A DNA stretch of 64,000 nucleotides from Yersinia similis (GCF_001053095.1 NZ_CGBP01000004.1:133659-197658); one strand, 5' to 3'; counted from the first letter of the stretch, positions 8,881 through 19,767 are shown. Numbers and translations are program-made. The notes: generated by a model not told the origin, from the letters alone.

Positions 8881-9648
8881 TTACCCAGCCAAGACTTTCC
8901 ACAAAAGATGGCGATATATTGGCATCAGTGGCTGCATATGTAGCCAGATAAAGCTGGCGATAGCGACCGCAATGGTTAACAGCGTCACCCAACGCAAGCG
9001 GGCCAAGGGGAGCCACACACTCAGGCGGTCTGGGCTGCGCTTACCAAAACGCCACCAGCGCCATGATAACCACAACGACAGCCAAATCAGTACCACTACC
9101 ACAAACAGTAGGCACTTAAACATAAAGCTATTACTGCTCGGCGGGATATCAATGGCAACCCCAGCCAATATACCGGGGAAGAGATAAATCGGCGGCCATG
9201 TCAGGCCACCAATCACACTGGGTAAGGCAAACTTTGCCGTTGGCAAGTTCAGCATCCCAGCCACCATGGGTACGATGGGCCGTGTCGGGCCAATAAAACG
9301 CCCCAAGAGTACCGTTGCCATGCTGTGGTTATGCAATGCATGCTCAGTTTTATTCAGCAACGATTTATGTTTTTGCAGGAAAGACCAATTGTGTAGCGGC
9401 GCTTTAAAACGGCGGCCAATGAAATACGATATCCAATCCCCTAACAGGCAACCGAAGGTCGCGGCAGCCCAAGCGAAATAAAAATCCACTTCGCCACTGC
9501 CAATCAGCGCGCCCACGCTGGTCATCATCACCGTTCCCGGTAATAACATGCCCACCAGCGCTAAAGATTCGAGAAAAGTGACTAACATGACGATAAATAG
9601 CGTAAAAGCCAGGGATTGCGTTAATAAATGTAATAAATAGGCTTCCAT
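8881..9648 (-). CDS. yabI: YabI, DedA-family membrane protein
   Basis: DedA-family inner-membrane protein of 255 residues, close to E. coli YabI. Family members are linked to membrane lipid scrambling and proton-motive-force homeostasis, although the role of YabI itself is not settled. The diagnostic VGRFIGPTRPIVPMVAG motif (F/Y-G-R-x4-R) and the early ESLALVGMLLPGT segment are present, with several hydrophobic helices. It is transcribed convergently with thiBPQ. In E. coli araC-araBAD follow; here polB is the next gene. Confidence 0.9.
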   Translation of the reverse strand: MEAYLLHLLTQSLAFTLFIVMLVTFLESLALVGMLLPGTVMMTSVGALIGSGEVDFYFAWAAATFGCLLGDWISYFIGRRFKAPLHNWSFLQKHKSLLNKTEHALHNHSMATVLLGRFIGPTRPIVPMVAGMLNLPTAKFALPSVIGGLTWPPIYLFPGILAGVAIDIPPSSNSFMFKCLLFVVVVLIWLSLWLSWRWWRFGKRSPDRLSVWLPLARLRWVTLLTIAVAIASFIWLHMQPLMPIYRHLLWKVLAG

Positions 9649-9768
9649 AAAGTTGTCCGTTAGTTAGCACTCAGGACTGAGGCGCGAGGATTGTCCAGCG
9701 CAACGCGAAATGAGTCAATCAGCGATTTGCGTAAATAGATTTCAATTTGCTATTGAAATAGACAATAC

Positions 9769-9794
9769 CTGTATAAAAACCCATACTAATACAG
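9769..9794. promoter_or_regulatory. Possible degenerate LexA site upstream of polB
   Basis: CTGTATAAAAAC (9769-9780) matches the left half and spacer of the E. coli polB LexA box, but the right half-site expected at 9781-9784 reads CCAT instead of ACAG. An ATACAG that completes an inverted repeat with CTGTAT sits 10 bp further on (9789-9794), giving CTGT-N18-ACAG in place of CTGT-N8-ACAG. Whether LexA binds is unknown. Confidence 0.3.
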
Positions 9795-9842
9795 TATAAA
9801 TCTTCAGGCGTTATTCATTCACATCTTATTTAAGGTAACAGC

Positions 9843-12215
9843 GTGGGGCAAACCCGTCAGGGCTTCCTGCTAACCCGCCACTGGCGGGATACACCAGCAG
9901 GCACCGAAGTTGAATTCTGGTTGGCAACGGATGAAGGGCCACAGCATGTCAGGCTGCCACCCCAGCCATCGGTCGCCTTTATCCCAGCCGAACAGCGGCA
10001 ACGGGTAGAAACCCTATTACGCGCAGAACGCCATTGGCAACTGCGCCCTCTCGCGCTGACTGATTTTCACCAACGCCCGGTTCTTGGCCTGTATTGCACT
10101 CAGCATCGCCAGTTGATCCGCCTGGAAAAACTGCTACGCGAAAGTGGCGTGAATGTTTACGAAGGTGATATTCGCCCGCCAGAACGCTTTCTGATGGAGC
10201 GGTTTATTACTGCCCCCGTATGGTTTAGTGGACAGGAAAATGGCCATGGCCCACTACTCAATACACAACTAAAACCCGCTGATGACTATCGCCCAACCCT
10301 CAAACTGGTTTCCCTGGATATCGAAACCAGTGAACATGGCGAACTGTACTGTGTTGGGCTGGAAGGGTGTGGACAACGTCAGGTCTACATGTTGGGGCCA
10401 CCCAATGGGGATACCACGGGTACCACCTCGCTCGATTTTAATCTGGAATATGTTGCCAGCCGCCCATTACTATTAGAAAAACTCAACCAATGGCTGGCAG
10501 TGCATGATCCCGATGCCATTATTGGTTGGAATCTGGTGCAGTTCGATTTACGGGTATTACAGAAACACGCGGATCGCTACCAAATCCCGTTGCGCTTTGG
10601 CCGTGGCGGTAACCTGCTCGAGTGGCGTGAGCACGGCTTTAAGCAAGGGCATTTTTTTGCTTCCGCCGCCGGGCGCTTAATTATTGATGGTATTGAAGCA
10701 CTGAAATCCGCCACGTGGAACTTCCCTTCCTTCAGTCTGGAATCTGTCTCGCAAACTTTACTTGGCGAGGGCAAAGCCAGCGATAGCCCCTATCAGAGGA
10801 TGGATGAAATTAATCAGCGCTTCGCCCATGATAAACCGGCACTGGCCCGTTATAACCTGAAAGACTGTGAGTTGGTCACGCGGATTTTTGCCAAAACGGA
10901 GTTGCTAAGTTTCTTACTTGAACGCTCAACCGTGACCGGGCTGGCAGCCGATCGCAGTGGCGGTTCGGTAGCCGCGTTTACCCACCTTTATCTGCCACGA
11001 ATGCACCGTATCGGCTATGTTGCCCCCAATTTAGGTGAATTGCCGGAAGAGCACAGCCCCGGTGGTTTTGTAATGGATTCCCAGCCCGGTTTGTATGATT
11101 CAGTGCTGGTACTTGACTATAAAAGCCTGTACCCATCGATTATCCGCACCTTTTTAATCGATCCGGTCGGTCTGGTGGCGGGGATGCAGCAACCTGATAT
11201 TCAGCACTCGGTACCGGGGTTTCGTGGGGCCTGGTTCTCACGCGAGAAACATTGCCTGCCCGCCATTGTTAACCAAATCTGGCAAGGACGGGAAGCGGCA
11301 AAACGCCAGCAAAACAAGCCGCTGTCACAGGCGCTGAAAATCATTATGAATGCCTTTTATGGCGTACTGGGTTCCAGTGGCTGCCGTTTTTTCGATCCCC
11401 GGCTGGCGTCATCCATTACCCTGCGTGGTCATGAGATCATGCGCCAAACCCGTGAGTTAATTGAAGCACAGGGCTATCAGGTGATTTATGGTGACACCGA
11501 TTCAACCTTTGTTTGGCTGAAAAGCGCCCACAGCGAGGAGCAGGCAACACGCATCGGTAACGAGCTGGTACAGTTGGTGAATCAATGGTGGCAAAACCAT
11601 ATACAGCAAAACTTTAATCTGCCCTGTGCATTAGAGTTGGAGTTTGAAATCCACTACCGTCGTTTTTTAATGCCTACCATCCGGGGTGCGGAGCAAGGCA
11701 GTAAAAAACGCTATGCGGGGCTGATCTCCACCCCAACTGGAGATCAAATGGTTTATAAAGGGCTGGAAACCGTCCGTACCGATTGGACCCCACTGGCACA
11801 GCAATTCCAGCGCGAGCTGTATCTGCGTATCTTTCAGCAACAACCTTATCAAGATTATGTGCGGGATTACGTGGCCCGTACCCTGAATGGCGAGTTGGAT
11901 GAGCAACTGGTTTACCGCAAACGCCTGCGCCGACGGTTAGATGACTATCAGCGCAACGTCCCTCCGCACGCTAGGGCGGCACGTCTGGCCGATGAGTTTA
12001 ACCGTAAGCTTGGCCGGCCACTGCAATATCAAAATGGAGGGTGGATCAGCTATGTGATGACCACCGCAGGCCCCGAACCTTTAGAAACGCGGCAATCGCC
12101 CATCGATTATGATCACTATCTGACACGCCAGCTACAACCCGTAGCAGACGCTATACTTCCCTTCACTCAGGATGATTTCACCACACTGATCACCGGCCAG
12201 ATGGGACTTTTTTAA
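9843..12215 (+). CDS. polB: DNA polymerase II
   Basis: Family B DNA polymerase used in SOS-linked translesion synthesis and fork restart. The 790-residue protein (783 in E. coli) has the 3'-5' exonuclease motif [11 protein letters not shown] (about residue 156), polymerase motif [10 protein letters not shown] (about 425), motif [15 protein letters not shown] and motif [11 protein letters not shown] (about 549), so it looks fully active. The start is GTG at 9843, preceded by AAGGTAA; its N-terminus aligns with E. coli up to '[12 protein letters not shown]', with a few extra residues. The SOS operator upstream is not intact in its usual form. Confidence 0.95.
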   Translation: MGQTRQGFLLTRHWRDTPAGTEVEFWLATDEGPQHVRLPPQPSVAFIPAEQRQRVETLLRAERHWQLRPLALTDFHQRPVLGLYCTQHRQLIRLEKLLRESGVNVYEGDIRPPERFLMERFITAPVWFSGQENGHGPLLNTQLKPADDYRPTLKLVSLDIETSEHGELYCVGLEGCGQRQVYMLGPPNGDTTGTTSLDFNLEYVASRPLLLEKLNQWLAVHDPDAIIGWNLVQFDLRVLQKHADRYQIPLRFGRGGNLLEWREHGFKQGHFFASAAGRLIIDGIEALKSATWNFPSFSLESVSQTLLGEGKASDSPYQRMDEINQRFAHDKPALARYNLKDCELVTRIFAKTELLSFLLERSTVTGLAADRSGGSVAAFTHLYLPRMHRIGYVAPNLGELPEEHSPGGFVMDSQPGLYDSVLVLDYKSLYPSIIRTFLIDPVGLVAGMQQPDIQHSVPGFRGAWFSREKHCLPAIVNQIWQGREAAKRQQNKPLSQALKIIMNAFYGVLGSSGCRFFDPRLASSITLRGHEIMRQTRELIEAQGYQVIYGDTDSTFVWLKSAHSEEQATRIGNELVQLVNQWWQNHIQQNFNLPCALELEFEIHYRRFLMPTIRGAEQGSKKRYAGLISTPTGDQMVYKGLETVRTDWTPLAQQFQRELYLRIFQQQPYQDYVRDYVARTLNGELDEQLVYRKRLRRRLDDYQRNVPPHARAARLADEFNRKLGRPLQYQNGGWISYVMTTAGPEPLETRQSPIDYDHYLTRQLQPVADAILPFTQDDFTTLITGQMGLF

Positions 12216-12390
12216 TGATAATAGAGCTGTTTTAGAGGTGACGAAGCGCTCGCCTTCCTTTACCATAGCGCCCTTGCCAAAATTTGTATCAATCATATTT
12301 ACATAACCGACTGATCGTTGTTATCCGCGCAACCGGATTCTGCCTGTGAACCGTACCTTCTCAGACAGACATTCAGGCCGCACCACTTAT
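12216..12390. other. polB-rapA intergenic region, 5' part
   Basis: This is the first part of a 510-bp gap between polB and rapA, followed by two repeat arrays (12391-12550 and about 12563-12672). No gene or clear terminator was found. The rapA promoter lies somewhere in the gap but I cannot place it. Confidence 0.35.
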
Positions 12391-12550
12391 GCGGATAATA
12401 GAAGACTATCGCGGATAGAAGACTATTGCCGTGGTTCGCGCTATTTGTGCAGATAGGACGCTATTTGTATAGATAAAAAGCCAGTTGCACGGATAAAAAT
12501 TTAGTTGCATGGATAAAAGCGAGTTGCGTGGATAAAAAGCTATCGCCAGC
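12391..12550. repeat. Degenerate 20-bp tandem repeat, about 8 units
   Basis: Reading in steps of exactly 20 bp from 12391, the units align to the consensus GGATAAAAxxCxAGTTGCAT. The best-conserved units start at 12471, 12491 and 12511 (AGATAAAAAG.., GGATAAAAAT.., GGATAAAAGC..); the first ones are more diverged. The period is fixed although the sequence varies, so this is an old tandem expansion. At about two helical turns per unit the A-tracts fall on the same face of the DNA. No coding frame spans it. Confidence 0.7.
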
Positions 12551-12562
12551 CATTTTAGTACC

Positions 12563-12672
12563 GTTCTCTATAAGAGATTATTTACCCAGAGTTTTCTACA
12601 AGACGTTGCTATATAAGATACTGTTCTACAAAAAGATTGTTTTACCCCAAAATTGTTCTATAAGACATTGAT
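12563..12672. repeat. Degenerate array of GTTCTAxAAGAxATTG-like motifs
   Basis: About five related motifs occur in a row upstream of rapA: GTTCTCTATAAGAGATT, GTTTTCTACAAGACGTTG, CTATATAAGATACTG, GTTCTACAAAAAGATTG and GTTCTATAAGACATTG. Spacing is irregular. They lie between the 20-bp array and the rapA start. Role unknown; they may be a second expansion or degenerate protein-binding sites. Confidence 0.4.
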
Positions 12673-12725
12673 CGACAAAGAATTCTCTAACTCACTGTCC
12701 AACAAAAAAATCGAGCCGATAATTT

Positions 12726-15632
12726 ATGCCTTTTACACTTGGTCAACGCTGGATCAGCGACACAGAAAGCGAACTTGGATTGGGTACCGTCGTTGCCATT
12801 GACGTACGCATGATCACCTTACTGTTCCCTGCAACCGGTGAAAACCGCCTTTACGCCAGAAATGACTCGCCAATCACCCGGGTCATGTTTAATCCAGGCG
12901 ATACCATCACTCACCACGAAGGCTGGCAGCTGAAAGTGGAAGACGTGACTCAAGAAAATGGGCTGATTACCTATATCGGTACCCGTTTGGATACTGAGGA
13001 AACCGGCGTTGCCATGCGTGAAGTTTTGCTCGATAGCAAACTGACTTTTAGTAAACCACAGGATCGCTTATTCGCCGGTCAGATCGATCGTATGGATCGC
13101 TTTGCCCTGCGTTTTCGCGCCCGTAAATATCAAAGCGAGCAGTTCCGTTTGCCGTGGAGCGGCCTGCGCGGTATCCGTGCCAGCCTGATCCCACACCAGC
13201 TACATATCGCTTATGAAGTGGGTCAGCGCCACGCGCCACGGGTATTACTGGCCGATGAAGTGGGGTTGGGTAAAACCATCGAGGCCGGGATGATTATCCA
13301 CCAGCAACTGCTGGCTGGCCGTGCTGAACGGGTGCTGATCGTGGTACCTGAGAGCCTGCAACATCAGTGGCTAGTAGAGATGTTACGCCGCTTCAACCTG
13401 CGCTTCTCACTGTTTGATGACAGCCGTTATTCCGAAGCCTTGTTGGACAGTAGCAATCCGTTTGATACCGAACAGATGGTGATTTGCTCGCTGGATTTTG
13501 TTCGTCGGAATAAGCAGCGGTTAGAACAACTGGCCGATGCTTCCTGGGATCTGCTGGTGGTGGATGAAGCGCACCATCTGGCCTGGAGCGAAGAGGCTCC
13601 AAGCCGTGAATATCAAGTGATTGAACAATTGGCCGAGCATATCCCCGGCGTGTTGTTATTAACGGCAACACCAGAGCAATTGGGCCAACAAAGTCACTTT
13701 GCCCGCCTGCGTTTGCTGGATCCAGATCGCTTCCATGATTACGAAGAGTTCGTCAATGAACAGCAGAAATACCGGCCAATCGCCGATGCTGTCACCTTGC
13801 TGTTAGGGGGCGAGCGTTTAACCGATGATAAGCTGAATCTGTTAGGCGAACTGATTGATGAACAAGATATTGAGCCACTACTGAAGGCAGCCAATAGCCA
13901 ACGTGAAGACAGTGAAGCAGCGCGTCAAGAATTAGTCACCATGCTGATGGATAGGCACGGCACTAGCCGGGTACTGTTCCGTAATACCCGTAATGGGGTG
14001 AAAGGCTTCCCGCACCGCGTCTTACATCAGATTAAGCTGCCATTACCGACACAGTACCAAACTGCAATTAAGGTCTCTGGCATCATGGGGGCGAAGAAAA
14101 CCCTTGATGCACGTGCAAAAGATATGCTTTATCCCGAACAAATCTATCAGGAGTTTGAAGGCGAAAACGCCACCTGGTGGAACTTTGACCCACGGGTTGA
14201 ATGGCTACTCAACTATCTGGTTGCCAACCGGGGTGAGAAAGTGTTGGTGATCTGCGCACAAGCCGCTACAGCTTTGCAGCTTGAACAAGTGTTACGTGAG
14301 CGTGAAGCTATTCGGGCCGCCGTCTTCCATGAAGGTTTATCGCTGATTGAACGTGACCGTGCCGCCGCCTATTTTGCCTCAGAAGAAGATGGTGCTCAGG
14401 TCTTGCTGTGTTCCGAAATTGGTTCAGAGGGGCGTAACTTCCAATTTGCCTGCCAATTGGTCATGTTCGATTTGCCATTCAACCCAGATCTGCTGGAGCA
14501 ACGTATTGGCCGTTTGGATCGTATCGGCCAGAACCGTGAAATCCAGATTATGGTGCCTTATTTGGAAGACACCGCGCAGGCAATACTGGTTCGTTGGTAT
14601 CACGAAGGTTTGGATGCGTTCGAACACACCTGTCCAACGGGTCGTACCATTTATGACAGCAGCTATCAGGAACTGATTAGCTATTTGGCCACGCCAAGTG
14701 AGCAGGAAGGGTTGGATGAGTTTATCCACACCTGCCGTCAGCAGCACGAAGGGTTAAAACTTCAGTTGGAACAGGGCCGTGACCGCTTACTGGAGATGCA
14801 CTCTAACGGCGGCGAACATGGGCAGGAGCTGGCACAGACTATTGCTGAACAAGATAATGACATCAATTTAGTCAGTTTCGCACTCAACCTGTTCGATATT
14901 GTCGGGATCAACCAGGAAGATCGCAGCGATAACCTGATCGTGCTGACTCCGTCCGATCACATGCTGGTGCCCGATTTCCCCGGTTTGCCACCAGATGGCT
15001 GCACCGTCACCTTTGATCGTGAACAGGCGCTCTCGCGGGAAGATGCCCAGTTTGTCAGTTGGGAGCACCCCATCATCCGTAATGGGTTGGATTTGATCCT
15101 GTCTGGCGATACCGGCAGTTGCGCGGTGTCTTTATTGAAAAATAAAGCCTTACCCGTCGGTACCCTGCTGGCTGAGTTGGTTTACGTGGTCGAGGCACAA
15201 GCACCGAAACACTTGCAACTGACCCGTTTCTTGCCACCGACCCCCGTGCGTATGCTCATGGATCGCAACGGCACTAACCTGGCGGCACAGGTTGAATTTG
15301 AAAGTTTCAATCGCCAACTGAATGCGGTAAACCGCCATACCTCCAGCAAGCTGGTCAATGCGGTTCAGCAAGAAGTTCACACCATGTTGCAACAAGCCGA
15401 AGCACTGGTAGAAGCGCAAGCGCAGGCTCTGATTGAAACGGCAAAACGCGAGGCCGATGATAAGTTGAGTACTGAACTGGCGCGTCTGGAAGCGTTGAAA
15501 GCGGTTAACCCGAATATTCGTGATGACGAAATAGAGGCGCTTGAGCATAACCGTAAGATGGTGCTGGAAAACTTGAATCAAGCAGGCTGGCGTTTAGATG
15601 CTATCCGGCTGGTGGTGGTAACACATCAGTAG
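12726..15632 (+). CDS. rapA: RapA (HepA), RNA polymerase-recycling ATPase
   Basis: SWI2/SNF2-type ATPase that binds RNA polymerase and promotes its reuse after termination. Its 968 residues equal the E. coli protein. Visible motifs are [10 protein letters not shown] (about residue 177), Ia [20 protein letters not shown] (about 278), [23 protein letters not shown] and [15 protein letters not shown]. The N-terminal Tudor-like region begins [20 protein letters not shown]. Upstream is a long repeat-rich gap; downstream are a YPAL copy and a strong terminator that also closes the convergent type VI secretion operon. Confidence 0.96.
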   Translation: MPFTLGQRWISDTESELGLGTVVAIDVRMITLLFPATGENRLYARNDSPITRVMFNPGDTITHHEGWQLKVEDVTQENGLITYIGTRLDTEETGVAMREVLLDSKLTFSKPQDRLFAGQIDRMDRFALRFRARKYQSEQFRLPWSGLRGIRASLIPHQLHIAYEVGQRHAPRVLLADEVGLGKTIEAGMIIHQQLLAGRAERVLIVVPESLQHQWLVEMLRRFNLRFSLFDDSRYSEALLDSSNPFDTEQMVICSLDFVRRNKQRLEQLADASWDLLVVDEAHHLAWSEEAPSREYQVIEQLAEHIPGVLLLTATPEQLGQQSHFARLRLLDPDRFHDYEEFVNEQQKYRPIADAVTLLLGGERLTDDKLNLLGELIDEQDIEPLLKAANSQREDSEAARQELVTMLMDRHGTSRVLFRNTRNGVKGFPHRVLHQIKLPLPTQYQTAIKVSGIMGAKKTLDARAKDMLYPEQIYQEFEGENATWWNFDPRVEWLLNYLVANRGEKVLVICAQAATALQLEQVLREREAIRAAVFHEGLSLIERDRAAAYFASEEDGAQVLLCSEIGSEGRNFQFACQLVMFDLPFNPDLLEQRIGRLDRIGQNREIQIMVPYLEDTAQAILVRWYHEGLDAFEHTCPTGRTIYDSSYQELISYLATPSEQEGLDEFIHTCRQQHEGLKLQLEQGRDRLLEMHSNGGEHGQELAQTIAEQDNDINLVSFALNLFDIVGINQEDRSDNLIVLTPSDHMLVPDFPGLPPDGCTVTFDREQALSREDAQFVSWEHPIIRNGLDLILSGDTGSCAVSLLKNKALPVGTLLAELVYVVEAQAPKHLQLTRFLPPTPVRMLMDRNGTNLAAQVEFESFNRQLNAVNRHTSSKLVNAVQQEVHTMLQQAEALVEAQAQALIETAKREADDKLSTELARLEALKAVNPNIRDDEIEALEHNRKMVLENLNQAGWRLDAIRLVVVTHQ

Positions 15633-15675
15633 TTCTTTGAAATAAAATCGCTCTTTGGCATCAATGAAAATATCC

Positions 15676-15840
15676 GAGGTTATTGACAAAGTGCCCGCGA
15701 CGGAGAGAACAGGCAGATCGTAAAGACGCCGTAAATACATCCATGTAGGCTCGAGCCGCGCCATCCCTGGCGCGGACGCTTTACTCTTCTGCCTATCCTC
15801 ACCGTTCAAGAGTAAGTCATCGGGGTTTGTCAGCAATCTG
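15676..15840 (-). repeat. YPAL-like interspersed element, copy 2 (165 bp, inverted)
   Basis: Inverted relative to copies 1 and 3 and about 15 bp shorter, differing mainly in the central segment. It begins GAGGTTATTGACAAAGTGC and ends GGGGTTTGTCAGCAATCTG. The flanks share a 9-bp direct repeat AAATATCCG (15668-15676 and 15841-15849), which is the left arm of the terminator at 15841-15873. Only one arm of the hairpin is duplicated here, unlike the whole-hairpin duplications of the other two copies. Confidence 0.78.
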
Positions 15841-15873
15841 AAATATCCGGGGCATTCCCCCGGATATTTTTTT
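15841..15873. terminator. Strong terminator between rapA and the T6SS operon
   Basis: Perfect 12-bp stem AAATATCCGGGG/CCCCGGATATTT with a CATTC loop and a run of seven T on the plus strand. It closes rapA. On the minus strand the A arm gives a short U stretch, so it may also serve the convergent secretion operon. Confidence 0.8.
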
Positions 15874-15889
15874 GTCTGACGACTGCCCG

Positions 15890-16243
15890 CTACATTTTGG
15901 GCAATTTATCAAACATACTTTTCATTTCCTCTGGGAAACCATTGGAGAGTGTACTGCGAAGATCACTCATGGCTCTCTCGAAGTCCTTCGGACGCTCCTC
16001 ACTTTGCATTTTCTGGTGAGCATCAACATTGTCCTGCAATCCTCCCAATATCTTATTCATATCGCTCATCATGGTTTCGCAGGATTGATTAACCGATTGC
16101 ATGATACTGCGAGCGGCATCGGCCCCTGACATCTCCATATTTTGCATTCCTTTTACAAAAGGTTTCTGCAAATCAGATTGAGATTGCTGACCAAGGTCAG
16201 TAGATGACTTCAATACATTCTGGATGTTTTTAGGATCTAGCAT
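15890..16243 (-). CDS. Small Met-rich protein of unknown function at the 3' end of the T6SS operon
   Basis: Not recognised. The 117-residue product starts MLDPKNIQNVLKSS; I chose this ATG because AAGGA lies 7 nt upstream, whereas the ATG two codons earlier is too close to it. The protein is hydrophilic, probably all-helical, Met-rich (QNMEM, SIMQSV, ETMMSDMNK, EEMKSMFDKLPKM), with one Cys and no signal peptide or membrane segment. It follows tssM by only about 20 nt and is last in the operon, before the terminator, so it should be co-expressed with the secretion system. It could be an accessory component, chaperone or small cargo; the sequence does not decide. Confidence 0.6.
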   Translation of the reverse strand: MLDPKNIQNVLKSSTDLGQQSQSDLQKPFVKGMQNMEMSGADAARSIMQSVNQSCETMMSDMNKILGGLQDNVDAHQKMQSEERPKDFERAMSDLRSTLSNGFPEEMKSMFDKLPKM

Positions 16244-16264
16244 TTGCATTTCCTTATTTCGCGG

Positions 16265-19200
16265 TTAGAGATTCTTAGGACATGAGAACTGTGCCAATGC
16301 TTTTGACCACAGCGGATAATCTTTCATGGTGGAACTCAACTCAATTTTGAAGACGCCACTCACGTTATCCATCACCATCATGAGTTCACGGCTATTGACC
16401 CCGAGTGGCCTAGGGTTACTAACGTCATACATGCGGAAAATAGCCCACGGACCATTGAAGCTAACGGTTTCCACATTTCCATCCTGAGTTTTGAACGTCA
16501 GGCGGATATACACCCCACCTTTCGGTCCTGGCCAATCAACTTTTACCGGTTGGTTAGAACCATGGCTGTAGTTAATAATCTGGCCATCGACATCAAGAAC
16601 CGCTTCCAAAATTGATGGCGTCAGTGAGATAGGGCGAATGATCATCGACATCGCCATCTTGCCGGAGGCATCAAAGAAGGTGTCGCGGATTTGTGCTGAG
16701 TTTTCAAACGAACGCAGAGTTTTAGGGGTCACCACACCATTACTGTCAGGTTTCACCTTCCAGCGGTTGCCGTTAGTATCGACATACGGTGCGAGATTCT
16801 GATCAAAGAAGCTTTGCATCGCCCCAGAACGACCAAACATACGGTTGAAATCGCCAATACCTATCTCTTCGCGGGCCAAACGATTAAAGGGATAACGGCC
16901 ACTGACGGCGTTGCTGCATAAATCAGAGGCAATTGAAGAGACGCCCTTGCTGAGGTTGGCCTTACTTTGTTGCAGACTTTGTGTTTGTCCGACGGACAGC
17001 AGATCCATCATAATGCTGCGCACCGGCTCTGGCTGACGGGCCATATCGATTTGCAAGCGACTAAAATCGTTATTTTGCGGCAAAATCTGCCCTGCCCGAA
17101 GGGAGGTCGAGAGCGTTATCAACTGGTTATAAATCTGCTCGAAGGTTCGGCCCAATGGATCAGAATTGCTGGTAGACGCACTTTGCAGGGCATATCCCAG
17201 ACGTCTTAGCAGTTCAAAGCGATCCTCCACCGCTTTTTCTGGCGTCAGTCGAAAACGAGAACGCTCACCCGACATTTCGTCAATGATGCTACGACGGGCA
17301 GTGGTGAGTTTATTACGTTGGATACTGAACCAACCTGACGACATCGCCCCTTTACCATTATTGTCAGTGGTCAGGGTTATTTCACGTGTAGAGAAACGCA
17401 CCAGATTAGCCAACGGGGATGACGGGTCTGAGAGTTGCCTTGCCAGCAGGGCCGCATCATCAAGTCCGTTGATCGGGCGCACCCTGATATCATTGAAGAA
17501 TGCATCCCATTGGTTGGCATACTCCATCAGATAATACTTGCGCGCTTCATCGGACAGTTTTTGCGCCGCAGCCAGTAAACTGACCTGACTAACCGAAGCT
17601 TTACCGTCACTCAACACCCACGCTTCCTCATTAATCATCGCTTCCGATGCGTCCTGAAGTTGTGGGTTAACCACATCGTGGTAGCTGGCCCGAGTGTAGA
17701 AAGCAGGGATCGCCAAATCCGTTACTGTACTGGGGCTTTTACGTCTCAGCATCAGTGTTACGCTAGGGCCGGCTGCATCAGCCAGACTAAGATCCTCAAT
17801 CCTCGCGGGCAGTGGGGCGTCATGAATACGATTAATCACCCGGATGTGTATCGGTGTTTTCATCGCTTTAATGCGTGATTCACGGATCAGCTCATCATTC
17901 AGCTTAACTTTCGGGGCCGCTGAGGCGGTGTCAGAAAACAGTTCACTCAAATGATAACTGAAGAGTTTGCGGTCATTTTGCCCATATCCCTGAGGGGCAA
18001 AACTTTCCCAGCGCGACATAAACCATTGCACCAATGCCTCCTGAGAGCGGTGATCAGGTTGTCCGAGCATCAGGTAAACTTTCAGCGTGTCATAGTTGTC
18101 ACCGTCAGGAGATTGAGTGTCCTTTTTCAGCTCGTTGGTGACATAGTTTTGTACCGCAGGCCAGAATACTTTATTCAGGTGACGATGGTAGGTCTGCAAC
18201 ATCGCCTGATTCAGTAAACGGTGCTCGAAGTAAGGTGTCAGCAGTGGCGGAGAGCTTTCCAGATAATGGGTGTTGATATACCCCAACTGTTCGTAAGCTG
18301 CGACCAGATTATCGTTGACCTGATTCGTTATTGGGATGTCACGCACGATCCGTCGGGTTTCTTCAAACCGAGCTGTCGCATAGCCAATATAGTCATATTC
18401 CCAAAAATAGCGGGCGCTCAGCATCAACAATAAGATGCAGAGCACAAGGGCCACGAACACATACTTACCGATGTTTAACAGACGATTTCGCAGAGGCATT
18501 GGGCCGGTGGCGTGTAATACCCCCCTTTCGGTGATCGCTTGACTCAGTGCCGGGAAATACATCTGCCCAGCAGGCCGGCTTTCAAAGGTGCTGGTCGATG
18601 ACGGGTAATACAACGCCTCCCATGATGTCAGATTTTGGGTACTGCCAAACCAGAACTGCCGCAAACAACCGGTATAGCCAATAGGTGTCGCCGGAAACAT
18701 TTGTTCGAATAAGCCAAACAGGGGTTTTTGTAGCGCTCCCAGGCTTTCAGTAAACAGCAGCAATTGGTGGCGCATCTCCATGTTGGGCGAATCGTGTAGT
18801 ATTTCCAACACATAGCGGCTAACACGTGTCAGGAGTTCACGGTAACGTTCTTCATCGGCAACGAAATTGTTCTGACCCTTTTCATTATGGGTCATGCTAA
18901 TCCCAAGCCCTCCAGCCAGAAGCTCGTCATTCATTAGCGAGAGGAAGGTTTCGCCACCGGGTAACTTATCGATATTGTTGAGGAGCAAGTACACCGCAAT
19001 ATCGGCCTGAAATGTCGAGGCAACTTCCAGGATCCGCAGGCGCAACGTATCAGCCAGTGACTTACGTTCAGTCACCGAAGAGTTCAAAAGCACGCTGACG
19101 TCAAGGCAAAGAACAATCCCATCAACCCCCGGATAACGGCGATATTTGCGGATCATAGAGAACAATTTTTGCCGAGCCGTTCCAGCTTCTTCGCTCTGAC

Positions 19201-19759
19201 CATGCAGCAGGATCCATTCCCCCGCCGTGTCGATGTAAACAGCACGATCCGTCAGCCACCAATTACAGTCCTGTGTTGGCCCAATATCCGTGGTCTGCGC
19301 TAAACCATACTGTTCTGAGAGTAGGAACTTCTCGCTACTCTCATAGACTATCGACGTTTTACCGCATCCGGGTGGCCCCATGACCAGAAACCACGGTTTA
19401 GCATCGATATATTGGCGCTTACGCCGTTGACGCCAGCGCTGCCAGCGTGTTTTCTGGCTCGAAAGATCCGCATGTTGCAAGGTGAGCATCGCATCATGAA
19501 AACGTGCAGAAACGCGATCAAGCTGAACCGTTTTTTTCTTGCGCTTGGGAAGCGGCGCACGAGCATAACGAAAAATCCAACTGAAGAAAATTGCAACAAA
19601 TGGCCACAGTGCCCAAAATAAAATCAGAGCAATAATGATCTTACGAACCCATACCCCCCCCAGAGGGAAATAGGGGCCAATAGCGATCAGCGGCCCTATC
19701 CACCACACAATATAACAAAGCACTAGGGCAATGATTAAAATCAACATTCTGCGTATCAT
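16265..19759 (-). CDS. tssM: TssM (IcmF), T6SS membrane-complex protein
   Basis: Inner-membrane protein that spans the periplasm and, with TssJ and TssL, anchors the type VI secretion machine. The 1164-residue protein has two N-terminal membrane segments (about 5-30 and 38-64), a cytoplasmic NTPase-like domain with Walker A GPPGCGKTS (about residue 128) and the typical YIDTAGEW sequence, a third membrane segment near residue 430, and a large periplasmic part ending in the TssJ-binding C-terminal domain. It lies 8 nt after tssL. Length is normal for the family. Confidence 0.93.
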   Translation of the reverse strand: MIRRMLILIIALVLCYIVWWIGPLIAIGPYFPLGGVWVRKIIIALILFWALWPFVAIFFSWIFRYARAPLPKRKKKTVQLDRVSARFHDAMLTLQHADLSSQKTRWQRWRQRRKRQYIDAKPWFLVMGPPGCGKTSIVYESSEKFLLSEQYGLAQTTDIGPTQDCNWWLTDRAVYIDTAGEWILLHGQSEEAGTARQKLFSMIRKYRRYPGVDGIVLCLDVSVLLNSSVTERKSLADTLRLRILEVASTFQADIAVYLLLNNIDKLPGGETFLSLMNDELLAGGLGISMTHNEKGQNNFVADEERYRELLTRVSRYVLEILHDSPNMEMRHQLLLFTESLGALQKPLFGLFEQMFPATPIGYTGCLRQFWFGSTQNLTSWEALYYPSSTSTFESRPAGQMYFPALSQAITERGVLHATGPMPLRNRLLNIGKYVFVALVLCILLLMLSARYFWEYDYIGYATARFEETRRIVRDIPITNQVNDNLVAAYEQLGYINTHYLESSPPLLTPYFEHRLLNQAMLQTYHRHLNKVFWPAVQNYVTNELKKDTQSPDGDNYDTLKVYLMLGQPDHRSQEALVQWFMSRWESFAPQGYGQNDRKLFSYHLSELFSDTASAAPKVKLNDELIRESRIKAMKTPIHIRVINRIHDAPLPARIEDLSLADAAGPSVTLMLRRKSPSTVTDLAIPAFYTRASYHDVVNPQLQDASEAMINEEAWVLSDGKASVSQVSLLAAAQKLSDEARKYYLMEYANQWDAFFNDIRVRPINGLDDAALLARQLSDPSSPLANLVRFSTREITLTTDNNGKGAMSSGWFSIQRNKLTTARRSIIDEMSGERSRFRLTPEKAVEDRFELLRRLGYALQSASTSNSDPLGRTFEQIYNQLITLSTSLRAGQILPQNNDFSRLQIDMARQPEPVRSIMMDLLSVGQTQSLQQSKANLSKGVSSIASDLCSNAVSGRYPFNRLAREEIGIGDFNRMFGRSGAMQSFFDQNLAPYVDTNGNRWKVKPDSNGVVTPKTLRSFENSAQIRDTFFDASGKMAMSMIIRPISLTPSILEAVLDVDGQIINYSHGSNQPVKVDWPGPKGGVYIRLTFKTQDGNVETVSFNGPWAIFRMYDVSNPRPLGVNSRELMMVMDNVSGVFKIELSSTMKDYPLWSKALAQFSCPKNL

Positions 19760-19767
19760 AGCAATTC

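Noticed and set aside
12391-12550. CRISPR-like array
   Set aside because: The repeats are contiguous 20-bp units without spacers and no cas gene is nearby.
15594-15836. Open frame covering YPAL copy 2 (and similar frames at 2837-3220 and 52147-52392)
   Set aside because: These arise from the shared repeat sequence (LNGEDRQ.SKASAPG) and not from protein conservation; copies differ in frame and length. Only the TnpB tail at 3008-3127 is a true coding remnant.
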